DNA from: Pontibacter sp. SGAir0037 | Lineage (GTDB): Bacteria > Bacteroidota > Bacteroidia > Cytophagales > Hymenobacteraceae | DNA: 64,000 nucleotides | Direction of reading: 5' to 3' | Assembly: GCF_005491705.1 (NCBI RefSeq) | Contig: NZ_CP028092.1 | Coordinates: forward strand, 3,100,001-3,164,000 | Shown: positions 42,718 to 49,975 of the stretch, in pieces | Layout: every line of letters starts with the position of its first letter | How positions within the stretch are numbered: position 1 is the first letter of the stretch | The notes under the pieces: generated by a model | What the model was told of the DNA's origin: nothing | Databases searched by the model: none | Seen by the model: the letters and a program-made list of their open reading frames with translations, nothing else | Translations under genes and position numbers: made by a program

Positions 42718-44193
42718 ATGCAAACGGTACTGGAAAACCTCTCCAAACAGGAGCTGCTGGAGCTTATTTCCAGCCGTGACGAGAAGATCGCCTACCTGGA
42801 GGCCCAGGTGGCCATGTACCGCCGCATGCAGTTCGGCCAGAGGCGCGAGCGCTTCGAGGGCGACGCCTCCCAGTTCCAGCTTCCCTTTGAAGCTGCGGCC
42901 AAAGAGGTAGAAGAGCAGCACCAGGAGGTAAAGCAGAAGATCGACTACGTGCGCCGTCGCCCCCGCCACCACGGTCGCGCCAAGCTCCCTGAGCACCTGC
43001 CCGTGGAGGAGGTGGAGATACACCCCGAAGGAGACCTCTCCCAGATGGTGTGCATCGGCAGGGAAGTCACCGAGGAGCTCGAGTGTGAGCCGGCCCGCTT
43101 CTTCATCCGCCGCTACATCCGCTATAAGTATGCCGCCAAAGACAAAGAAAGCGTGGTGATCGGCCAGCTGCCGGAACGGGTGATCGACAAGGGCATTGCC
43201 GGGGCCGGACTGCTGGCCTCCATCCTGGTGGATAAGTACATGGACCATCTCCCGCTCTACCGCCAGAAGCAGCGCTTCGCCCGGGAGGGCATCCAGATAG
43301 CCTCCTCCACCATTGAGGGTTGGACCAAGGAGGCGCTCTTGAAGCTCGAGCCGCTCTACGAGCAGCTGGTGTTCGAGACCAAGGCAAAAGGCTACCTGCA
43401 GGTGGATGAGTCGCCGATCAAAGTGCTGGACTCGGATAAGAAAGGTGCCGCCCATACCGGCTGGTACTGGGTCTACCATGCCCCCCTGGACAAGACGGTG
43501 CTCTTCGACTACCAACCCACGCGCGCTGCGGTGGGGGTAAAGGCCATGCTCGATGGTTTCCGGGGCTACCTGCAAACCGACGGGTACGCCGTGTACGAAA
43601 AGTACGGCAGGAAAAAGGAGGTCACCCACCTGGCCTGCTGGGCCCATGCCCGAAGAGAGTTCGAGCGGGCCCTGGAAAATGACAAGGCAAGGGCTGGCAA
43701 AGCGCTCACCCTCATCCAGCTCTTGTATGCAGTGGAAAGGAAGGCAAAAGAAGAGGGGCTGGAGGCAGCAGCCATTAAAGAACTACGGCTCTCCGAGTCG
43801 CTGCCGGTGCTCAACGAGCTGGGCAAATGGATCTTCGAGGAGATCAAGAGCACGCTGCCCAAGAGCCAGATCGGCAAAGCCATGGCCTACGCCTACGCCC
43901 GCTGGGACGCCCTCTCGGCCTACCTCTACGACGGCAGCCTGCACATCGACAACAACGGGGTGGAGAACGCCATCCGGCCGCTGGCCCTGGGGCGCAAGAA
44001 CTACCTGTTCGCCGGCTCACATGATGCTGCAAAGCGGGCCGGTATGATCTACTCCTTCCTGGCCATATGCAAAAAGCATGAGGTAAACCCCTACCAGTGG
44101 CTAAAACACACCCTGCAAAACATCATGTCCATCAACCACAAAAACATCAAAGACCTCTTGCCGCAGAACTTCAAAAACAAAGCAAATATGTAG
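42718..44193 (+). CDS. tnpC: IS66 transposase TnpC (DDE)
   Basis: Transposase of 491 residues. An N-terminal leucine-zipper-like coiled coil (LSKQELLELISSRDEKIAYL) is followed by the zinc-finger-type and core domains. The catalytic triad is visible as VDESPIKVLD, LQTDGYAVYE and the C-terminal HIDNNGVENAIRPLALGRKNY. The right inverted repeat overlaps its end, with the TAG at 44191-44193 inside the repeat. Full length and free of stops, so the element is probably active. Confidence 0.95.
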   Translation: MQTVLENLSKQELLELISSRDEKIAYLEAQVAMYRRMQFGQRRERFEGDASQFQLPFEAAAKEVEEQHQEVKQKIDYVRRRPRHHGRAKLPEHLPVEEVEIHPEGDLSQMVCIGREVTEELECEPARFFIRRYIRYKYAAKDKESVVIGQLPERVIDKGIAGAGLLASILVDKYMDHLPLYRQKQRFAREGIQIASSTIEGWTKEALLKLEPLYEQLVFETKAKGYLQVDESPIKVLDSDKKGAAHTGWYWVYHAPLDKTVLFDYQPTRAAVGVKAMLDGFRGYLQTDGYAVYEKYGRKKEVTHLACWAHARREFERALENDKARAGKALTLIQLLYAVERKAKEEGLEAAAIKELRLSESLPVLNELGKWIFEEIKSTLPKSQIGKAMAYAYARWDALSAYLYDGSLHIDNNGVENAIRPLALGRKNYLFAGSHDAAKRAGMIYSFLAICKKHEVNPYQWLKHTLQNIMSINHKNIKDLLPQNFKNKANM

Positions 44194-44234
44194 TTCATAG
44201 GGCCGATACCCTTTTCCTGTTATAGTAGCTTTCG

Positions 44235-44279
44235 ATTTACTCAAAGACAGCCAGTGGGGCTTGCTGTCTTTGAGTAAAT
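44235..44279. repeat. Perfect 17-bp inverted repeat beside the IS66 element
   Basis: ATTTACTCAAAGACAGC (44235-44251) and its exact complement (44263-44279) flank an 11-base loop. The first arm, read on the minus strand, codes the VFE* part of the IS3 remnant, so the second arm is a palindromic copy of transposase sequence. It could fold as a transcription terminator. Confidence 0.75.
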
Positions 44280-44521
44280 TGGTGGTGGTATACCATCTGA
44301 AGTTTTCATTATCTTAAGGAAGCTCTCAGGCACTGCATAGGCATGGCTGGAGAAGCTAAAAGAGGTTAATAAAATTGTGAATTATATATTTTCTGAAGAG
44401 CGACAATAAAATGAAAGGCTTATGACTATATCTGAGGTAGCTGAAATGCCTCTTTAGAGTCTGGTATGCCAAGGCACATTTGAGTTTGACGATGTTTAGC
44501 ACTTAAATCTACTGACAACAG

Positions 44522-44548
44522 GCACCTAATCTAATATTAGGTGCTTGT
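44522..44548 (+). terminator. Short hairpin with T tract
   Basis: GCACCTAAT (44522-44530) pairs with ATTAGGTGC (44536-44544), followed by TTGTTT. No clear gene precedes it; it may be left from deleted sequence. Confidence 0.4.
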
Positions 44549-44627
44549 TTCTCTGATAATCCAATATTCCTCCTAAGTTTTAGGAAGCTTAAAAAATAGC
44601 AGCTCCTGTTTCTCAAATTGTTTGCAA

Positions 44628-44667
44628 ACAAAAAAGCACTTACTCCGAATTAACGATGTAAGTGCTT
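44628..44667 (-). terminator. Terminator of the tRNA gene
   Basis: On the minus strand a 10-bp stem (AAGCACTTAC/GTAAGTGCTT, 44634-44643 and 44658-44667) is followed by a run of six T, eleven bases after the tRNA 3' end. Confidence 0.8.
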
Positions 44668-44677
44668 GATTATCAAG

Positions 44678-44751
44678 TGGGCCCACCTGGAATCGAACCA
44701 GGCACCTACTGATTATGAGTCAGTTGCTCTAACCGAATGAGCTATAGGCCC
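44678..44751 (-). tRNA. tRNA with CAU anticodon (Met, or Ile2)
   Basis: The 74-base minus-strand sequence folds fully: acceptor GGGCCTA with TGGGCCC, D-arm GCTC/GAGC, anticodon stem ACTGA/TCAGT with loop CTCATAA (anticodon CAT), T-arm CCTGG/CCAGG with TTCGATT, discriminator A. CCA is not encoded. A CAU anticodon may be elongator Met or, if Cys34 is modified to lysidine, Ile2; the sequence alone does not decide. It marks the right edge of the accessory segment. Confidence 0.93.
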
Positions 44752-44848
44752 GTTCCCATCAAAACCGCTTTAGATTGCTTTCTTTGATTTGGGAGTGCAA
44801 TTCTACATATTTGCATTGAGATTTCAAACACTAACGCAAAAAAAATCT

Positions 44849-45481
44849 GTGAATTTAGCTCAAATCAAAAATATCATCTTCGACCTGGGCGGGGTCATCA
44901 TCAACCTTGACTACCATAAAAGCATACAGGAACTGCAGCGGTATTGCAAAAGCGGCCGCTCCATAGAGTATAGCCAGAAAGCGCAATCCAAGCTGTTCGA
45001 CCTCTTTGAAACCGGTGCCAGCACTGCTGAAGAGTTCAGAGCGCAACTGCGCGAAGAGTATGACCTGGAGGCGACTGACGAAGAAATAGACGCAGCCTGG
45101 AATGCCATGCTGCTCGACATTCCGCAGGAGCGCATAGACCTGCTGCTCGAGCTTGGCAAAAAGTACCGTATTTTTCTGCTAAGTAACACCAATGCCATCC
45201 ACCTGAAGCGCTTTAACGAAATCGTGGCCCACAGCTTTACCATCCCGAGCCTGGACTCGCTTTTCGAGCAAACCTATTACTCGCACCTGGTAGGCCTGCG
45301 CAAGCCCGATGCTGTTATTTTTGAACAGATATTGCAGCAGCACAACTTACAGAAAGAAGAAACTTTGTTTATAGATGATAGTATACAACATATCGAAAGC
45401 GCCAGGAAAATAGGCATACAGACCTTACACCTACAGCCACCACTTACTATAAACGAATTTTTTAAAGATGCTGATAACTAG
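44849..45481 (+). CDS. HAD-superfamily (subfamily IA) phosphatase
   Basis: Haloacid-dehalogenase-like phosphatase of 210 residues. Motif I is FDLGGVIINLD, in which the first Asp is the nucleophile but the DxD pattern is DLG, as in the YihX/alpha-D-glucose-1-phosphatase-like group; motif II is FLLSNTN; motif III is GLRKPD; motif IV ETLFIDDS. A small helical cap lies between. The likely start is the GTG at 44849 (VNLAQIKNII), because the TTG further upstream (44789) adds residues without family character. It overlaps the next gene by 14 bases. Confidence 0.9.
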   Translation: MNLAQIKNIIFDLGGVIINLDYHKSIQELQRYCKSGRSIEYSQKAQSKLFDLFETGASTAEEFRAQLREEYDLEATDEEIDAAWNAMLLDIPQERIDLLLELGKKYRIFLLSNTNAIHLKRFNEIVAHSFTIPSLDSLFEQTYYSHLVGLRKPDAVIFEQILQQHNLQKEETLFIDDSIQHIESARKIGIQTLHLQPPLTINEFFKDADN

Positions 45482-46760
45482 GCAGCAAAGGGGCTATACC
45501 CTACACCTGCTGCTTTTTTGCCTTACGTTACTGACCACCACCATCGCCGGGGCCGAATGGCAGTTTGGTAAAATCTTTTTCCTGAGTCCGCAGGGGTTTA
45601 ACATGGGAGGCACGATCTCGTGGCCTGAGCTCACCGCCGGGCTTTACTTTTCGCTGCCATTCCTGGGTGTGCTTACGGTGCATGAGTTTGGCCATTACTT
45701 CACGGCTAAATACTACCGCACCCGCGTTACATTACCTTACTATATTCCGCTCTGGTTCGGTTTCACCTCTACCATTGGCACCATGGGAGCCTTTATCCGG
45801 ATAAAAGGGCGCATCTCTTCCCGGAGGCAGTTTTTTGATATAGGGGTAGCAGGACCATTGGCGGGCTTTGTGGTGGCTATTCCATTATTGTTCTATGCTT
45901 TTACCCACTTACCGGCACCGGAACACATTTTTACGGTACACCCGGAATACAGGCAGTTCGGGCTTGACTATGCCCAGCATGTTTATCGAGAAGCAGATGT
46001 AAACCTGGCTTTAGGCAAGAACCTGTTGTTTATCTTTTTTGAGCGTTTTGTGGCTACAGACCCGGCGCTTGTGCCGAACAAGTACGAGGTGATGCACTAC
46101 CCTTACCTGTTTGCCGGGTACCTGTCGCTTTTTTTTACAGCTCTTAACCTGCTGCCGATTGGCCAGCTGGATGGCGGCCATGTGCTGTATGGCTTGCTGG
46201 GCTACAAACGCTTTAACCAGCTTTCCCCGATCTTTTTTGTCTGCTTTATTACCTACGCCGGATTAGGCATTATATCGCCCTACAGCACACCGCTATGGTC
46301 GGAGGAGCTGCTGATTATTTTTGTACCGTTTATCTTCTGGGCTTTTAACAAACTGCTGGGAGAAAAGCGGTATGCTTTTGCGGCTTCTCTTATGATGCTG
46401 ATGCTCCAGTACAGCCTAGCCTTTACATTTCCCAAAGCAGAGGGATATATCTGGTTATGGCCGATTTACTTACTGTATCTGGTGTTTGTGCTGGAACCGG
46501 CAGTGCCTCGTATTCGCTATGCACTTTACCTTGCCGGCATTGTGCTGGTTGTCCAGGTATTGGTGTCGCTGGCTTTCCCGAATGCAGACGGCTATTCGGG
46601 CTGGCTGGTTTTTGGGCTGCTGCTATCGCGCGTAATGGGCATTTTTCACCCCTCCTGCCCCGACGAAGCACCGCTTACACCTGCCAGAAAAGCATTAGGC
46701 ATAATTGCTTTCGTCATTTTTATACTATGCTTCAGTCCTTCTCCGTTCATAATAGAGTAA
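45468..46760 (+). CDS. Site-2 protease family (M50) intramembrane zinc protease
   Basis: Polytopic membrane protein of 430 residues. The zinc motif HEFGH is at about residue 73-77 in TVHEFGHYFTAKYY and the second-site LDGGHVLYGLLG is near residue 235, with the Asp as zinc ligand. About ten hydrophobic segments are seen. There is no PDZ domain. Substrates are unknown; members of this type cleave anti-sigma factors or other membrane regulators. It overlaps the HAD phosphatase gene by 14 bases, so the two are co-expressed. Confidence 0.92.
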   Translation: MLITRQQRGYTLHLLLFCLTLLTTTIAGAEWQFGKIFFLSPQGFNMGGTISWPELTAGLYFSLPFLGVLTVHEFGHYFTAKYYRTRVTLPYYIPLWFGFTSTIGTMGAFIRIKGRISSRRQFFDIGVAGPLAGFVVAIPLLFYAFTHLPAPEHIFTVHPEYRQFGLDYAQHVYREADVNLALGKNLLFIFFERFVATDPALVPNKYEVMHYPYLFAGYLSLFFTALNLLPIGQLDGGHVLYGLLGYKRFNQLSPIFFVCFITYAGLGIISPYSTPLWSEELLIIFVPFIFWAFNKLLGEKRYAFAASLMMLMLQYSLAFTFPKAEGYIWLWPIYLLYLVFVLEPAVPRIRYALYLAGIVLVVQVLVSLAFPNADGYSGWLVFGLLLSRVMGIFHPSCPDEAPLTPARKALGIIAFVIFILCFSPSPFIIE

Positions 46761-46776
46761 GGTTTTAATAAAGGTG

Positions 46777-46818
46777 AAAGAGGCGGAAAATCTGTAAAGA
46801 TCTTCTGCCTCTTTTGTT
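46777..46818. terminator. Bidirectional terminator between convergent genes
   Basis: AAAGAGGCGGAAAATC (46777-46792) pairs with the segment 46799-46814 (two G-T pairs) around a 6-base loop, followed by a T run on the plus strand. It ends the protease transcript. Confidence 0.75.
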
Positions 46819-46833
46819 TTATAGCTATGTGAA

Positions 46834-47142
46834 CTAGCGCTGTTCTTCGTAGGCCAGCATGCCCCCAACCAGGTTGCGTACGTTGCTGAAGCCCTGCTGC
46901 TGCAGGAAAGCCTGTGCTGTGGCAGAGCGCTTACCGGAACGGCACTGCACGATTACCTCCTGCTCTTTCAGGTCTTCCAGATCATCGAGGTGGTGCGGCA
47001 ATGAGTTCAGCGGAATATTCTTTGCTCCCGGGATGTTTCCCTCCTGGTACTCATACTCTTCCCGTACATCTATAATAACAGGTGTTTCGCCCTTGTTTAG
47101 TCGCTCTTTCAGCTCGTCTACTGTGATATCTGTTGTTATCAT
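46834..47142 (-). CDS. Rhodanese-like domain protein
   Basis: Single-domain rhodanese of 102 residues, likely transferring sulfane sulfur. The active-site loop is VQCRSGKRSATAQAFL, where Cys is the persulfide carrier; the N-terminal VIIDVREEYEYQEGNIPGAKNIPLN is the family signature. There is no signal peptide. Its ATG overlaps the stop of the upstream T9SS gene (ATGA), which indicates translational coupling. Confidence 0.93.
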   Translation of the reverse strand: MITTDITVDELKERLNKGETPVIIDVREEYEYQEGNIPGAKNIPLNSLPHHLDDLEDLKEQEVIVQCRSGKRSATAQAFLQQQGFSNVRNLVGGMLAYEEQR

Positions 47143-48947
47143 GGTCTGCTTAAAATTAGTTTTTTTGTAATGACTGTTTTACTTGTTTCAATACGTACCA
47201 TATAGGCTCCGCTGCCTAAGTGCCGTAAATCTAAAGGAAAATTTTCTTTTGTAACACCTGGCCGGTAAGTATAAACTTCTCTGCCCAGGATATCATACAC
47301 GACCAGGCGCTTGTAGTCGCCTTCTACAAACACATTTCCGGAGGATGGATTCGGATATAGTTGGATGGCCTGCTGTGCCAGCTCCTCTTCCAGCCCTAGC
47401 GCAATTCCTGTCAGCAAAGGGCGCAGCATCACAGCTCCAACGGTCGGGTCTTCCTGCCAGCCGCTCACGCTGCCAATGTAGCGGCCGGTGGCGGGTTCAT
47501 TCACATCAAATCCTATGTTTAAAAACAAGCCGCTGGGTTGGTTCCAGCCAATGTAGAACACATCACTTACCCGTACAGGCTTTGCAAAAATCACCTCGTA
47601 AAATTCATTAAAACCTGCGGTATACTGCACCTGAAAAGCTTCCTGGTGAACCATGGCGCCGGGAATGCCATTGTTATCCGACCATATTCTGAAAGCAATA
47701 CTGGTTCCTGCCAGATTAACGCCTGCTCTGGGGAAATATACCCTGAAACCCCGCACCTGGTCGGGGCGGTTAAGCACAATGCGTTGCGCCACCTGCGTAC
47801 CTGCAACATAACTATAACCTCCTTCTGCCGTTCCATCGTCGAAGGCATAATAATCGGCTATAACTGTTTTACGTGTGGTGCTGTCGTTGGCCAGCTGCAG
47901 CTGGTTTTGCTCTCTTGTATTTAGCCTGAAGCCATGCTCCAGCACAAAATGTTCTTCTGGCAAAGGCACCTGTGAGAGACGGGGGGCACTACTGATTTCA
48001 TACTGCCTTGCCAGCGCCGGCAATAGTACCGGAACGGTTTCAAAGGTATCTGTTGCTCCGGCTCCTACCCGCTTCACAAAGCTACTCCAGGTAATTGCCC
48101 CCGGAAAATCGCCCAGATTATTGATGCGGGCAGAGATGGTTTCGGCCAATTCGTTTTCCGGATTCTCTAAGAACTGCCGTATAGGCATGGCAGTATAATT
48201 TTTCAACAGACGGGATACAGGTCCGCTTAGGCCAATATCCCGTGTGGTCACCTGGCCTTTGCGGCGATTGCTTCCCAACTCCACATAGTCCAGATTCCAG
48301 GTATCCAGCATACCGGTGCGCATACCTGCTGCCCGAAACCTGAACTGGAAGGCATTGTGGAAGTATTGCTGATTTTTTACAGCTACGAACACCTGGGCAA
48401 ATTCCGTAAAGATGCCTACGCTTTGTTGCCTCCAAACCGCCTGCCAGTTGCCCGACGCATCTTTAAACTCCAGCTGCAGGAAAATATTATTGTTCACATC
48501 CCGGTTAGGAATATCGCCATTGCCGCCCGACTGCCAGTAAAAGCTCAGGTAAACAGAATCGGCCGGGTTCAGGTTACCCAGCAGAACAGGTTGCGAAGTT
48601 AAAGTATCTGAAGGTCCCGGAGCAACTGAATTGGGTGCATAAGGCTCGCCGGCGGCATTTAATCCATCAAAGGAAGCCACATTTTTAGTGATGGGATTCC
48701 GGCCAAACCTGTTGTTAATATACACCCCTCCGTTTATCCAGCGGCCGGGATCAGGCGCTGGCGCAGAAGTGGCAAAATCATCGAAAAAAGGCAGCGAAAG
48801 CGCATTCGCCATTCGCCTTTCCACCTGGCTGTGCTGCTGTGTATCGGGCTGGCGCACCTCCTGTTGGAGCGGCGACAGCACTACCTGTGCCGCTGCCTCA
48901 TAACAGCAAAGTAACCATACACCTAAAAGCACCAGCAGAAACCGCAT
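47139..48947 (-). CDS. T9SS type A sorting domain-containing protein
   Basis: Secreted protein of 602 residues. Signal peptide MRFLLVLLGVWLLCCYEAAAQ, a jelly-roll-like first domain (SLPFFDDFATSAPAPDPGRW) typical of secreted Bacteroidota proteins with a gap of beta strands, then a second beta-rich domain, and a C-terminal T9SS tail (QLYPNPSSGNVFVEGDY, GSGAYMVRIETSKTVITKKLIL). No catalytic residues are recognised. Likely surface-exposed adhesin or structural protein. Confidence 0.88.
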   Translation of the reverse strand: MRFLLVLLGVWLLCCYEAAAQVVLSPLQQEVRQPDTQQHSQVERRMANALSLPFFDDFATSAPAPDPGRWINGGVYINNRFGRNPITKNVASFDGLNAAGEPYAPNSVAPGPSDTLTSQPVLLGNLNPADSVYLSFYWQSGGNGDIPNRDVNNNIFLQLEFKDASGNWQAVWRQQSVGIFTEFAQVFVAVKNQQYFHNAFQFRFRAAGMRTGMLDTWNLDYVELGSNRRKGQVTTRDIGLSGPVSRLLKNYTAMPIRQFLENPENELAETISARINNLGDFPGAITWSSFVKRVGAGATDTFETVPVLLPALARQYEISSAPRLSQVPLPEEHFVLEHGFRLNTREQNQLQLANDSTTRKTVIADYYAFDDGTAEGGYSYVAGTQVAQRIVLNRPDQVRGFRVYFPRAGVNLAGTSIAFRIWSDNNGIPGAMVHQEAFQVQYTAGFNEFYEVIFAKPVRVSDVFYIGWNQPSGLFLNIGFDVNEPATGRYIGSVSGWQEDPTVGAVMLRPLLTGIALGLEEELAQQAIQLYPNPSSGNVFVEGDYKRLVVYDILGREVYTYRPGVTKENFPLDLRHLGSGAYMVRIETSKTVITKKLILSRP

Positions 48948-49086
48948 ATAATAAAGACTTTAGAAATCAGATTCAGACGTTAAATTTCCGGCAACAACGC
49001 AGCAGGCATACTTCCATACATCCTGCGTAACAGCATCTTAAAATGAAAATGCCCACCGAGCTGGCAGGCGCTTTCATGGTTTATAT

Positions 49087-49878
49087 TTAGTCGATCCCCT
49101 GAACAGGATCAGACCCCGCTACCCAAAGATCCACCAGGTCGCCTTCGCGTATCTTGGCTCCTACTTCAGCAAAAGGCCGCTGTCTTAGAACAGTACCATC
49201 CGGCTCAGCGCTGCCTGGCTGATAAATGATGTTACCAATCTGCAGGCGCTGCCCAACAATCAGAACAGTGGCTTCGTCTACCGGCATACCTACAACGTTC
49301 GGCACCTCAAATTCAGTATTCCCCAAGCCATTTCCTACATGCAAATCTATCACAGCACCCTTCGGAATAAGATCGCCGGGTTTTACTTCCTTACCACCAA
49401 TAAACTGCTTCAGGATGGCATTTTCCTGTAAATCCGGCACATAGGTAATCTGGCCCTTGCGCAGTTCGTAGCTTTTTAGGATCAATTCGGCATTTTTAAC
49501 AGAACCTCCTATCAGCTTCGGCATCTTGATCATCGGCGGGTTTTTCATGTTAACGCTGATGTAGATTTTACGGTCTTCTTTTACCTTGGCCCCCGGCTTC
49601 GGGTCCTGCGTCAGAATCTCGAAAGGCTGCCTGTCAGGATTATAGGTCGAGTCGTTAATAAAGTAGCGCAGGCTTTGCTCTTCCAGGTACTCTTCTGCAT
49701 CGGGCAACTGCATGCCGGTAATTTTAGGCACCGATATGGTTTCGCCATGATTGGTGGCCGAAGGCAGATACAGGTAAAAGAAACCAAAAATCAGCAGGGC
49801 AACAATTCCTGCCATAATGGCCAGATGTATGACTACATCTTTAAATGAATTTGCTTTTAACATGGGTATATAAGACAT
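49087..49878 (-). CDS. PASTA domain-containing membrane protein
   Basis: Single-pass membrane protein of 263 residues with an N-terminal cytoplasmic tail, one membrane helix (VVIHLAIMAGIVALLIFGFFYLYL, residues about 15-38) and three PASTA domains in the periplasm, each recognisable by the VPxVxGxxxxEAxxxL-type pattern (for example TISVPKITGMQLPDAEEYL and EVPNVVGMPVDEATVLI). PASTA domains bind peptidoglycan stem peptides. There is no kinase part. The next gene downstream in the opposite reading side encodes D-Ala-D-Ala ligase (start is upstream of it), so a cell-wall context is plausible. An alternative start is the Met at 49863. Confidence 0.9.
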   Translation of the reverse strand: MSYIPMLKANSFKDVVIHLAIMAGIVALLIFGFFYLYLPSATNHGETISVPKITGMQLPDAEEYLEEQSLRYFINDSTYNPDRQPFEILTQDPKPGAKVKEDRKIYISVNMKNPPMIKMPKLIGGSVKNAELILKSYELRKGQITYVPDLQENAILKQFIGGKEVKPGDLIPKGAVIDLHVGNGLGNTEFEVPNVVGMPVDEATVLIVGQRLQIGNIIYQPGSAEPDGTVLRQRPFAEVGAKIREGDLVDLWVAGSDPVQGID

Positions 49879-49975
49879 AAGACGTTAGGCACAAAACACA
49901 GGACTGATACAATCAGCCTCTCCTTCACATGCTAATTCTTAACTTTCAAACTTTCTGATTTTTTAACTTTCTAAC

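Larger units (their letters stand above)
41980..44209 (+). mobile_element. Complete IS66-family insertion sequence with 8-bp target duplication
   Basis: The element is 2230 bp. It is bounded by imperfect terminal inverted repeats, left GTATCCGGCCGACCAAGTGC and right (reverse complement) GTATCGGCCCTATGAACTAC, matching at 19 of the first 26 positions. It is flanked by an exact 8-bp direct repeat CCTTTTCC at 41972-41979 and 44210-44217, the target-site length of the IS66 family. It carries the three usual genes tnpA, tnpB and tnpC, all intact. G+C is much higher than in the flanks. The intact genes and perfect duplication suggest a recent insertion. Confidence 0.93.
41866..44262 (-). pseudogene. 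IS3-family transposase C-terminal remnant, split by IS66
   Basis: Joining the flanks of the IS66 element (41866-41979 and 44218-44262, one copy of the target duplication removed) gives, on the minus strand, VFE*IESYYNRKRGHTALGY followed by LTP*QVEEELYQQKSAA*. This is the conserved C-terminus of IS3-group transposase OrfB (integrase core end, YYNxxRxHxALGYLTP). Two in-frame stops show it is dead. It runs to its natural stop at 41897-41899, but its 5' part is missing: beyond about 44262 no similarity is seen and an inverted repeat begins. The remnant is older than the intact IS66. Confidence 0.7.

Noticed and set aside
42583..43647. Long minus-strand reading frame (354 codons) inside the IS66 transposase
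   Set aside because: It is the antisense shadow of tnpC in GC-rich sequence; the plus-strand product has all IS66 motifs.
35651..44751. Integrative island with tRNA attachment repeats
   Set aside because: No duplicate of the tRNA 3' end was found on the purL side and no integrase gene is present, so only composition and IS content support foreign origin.
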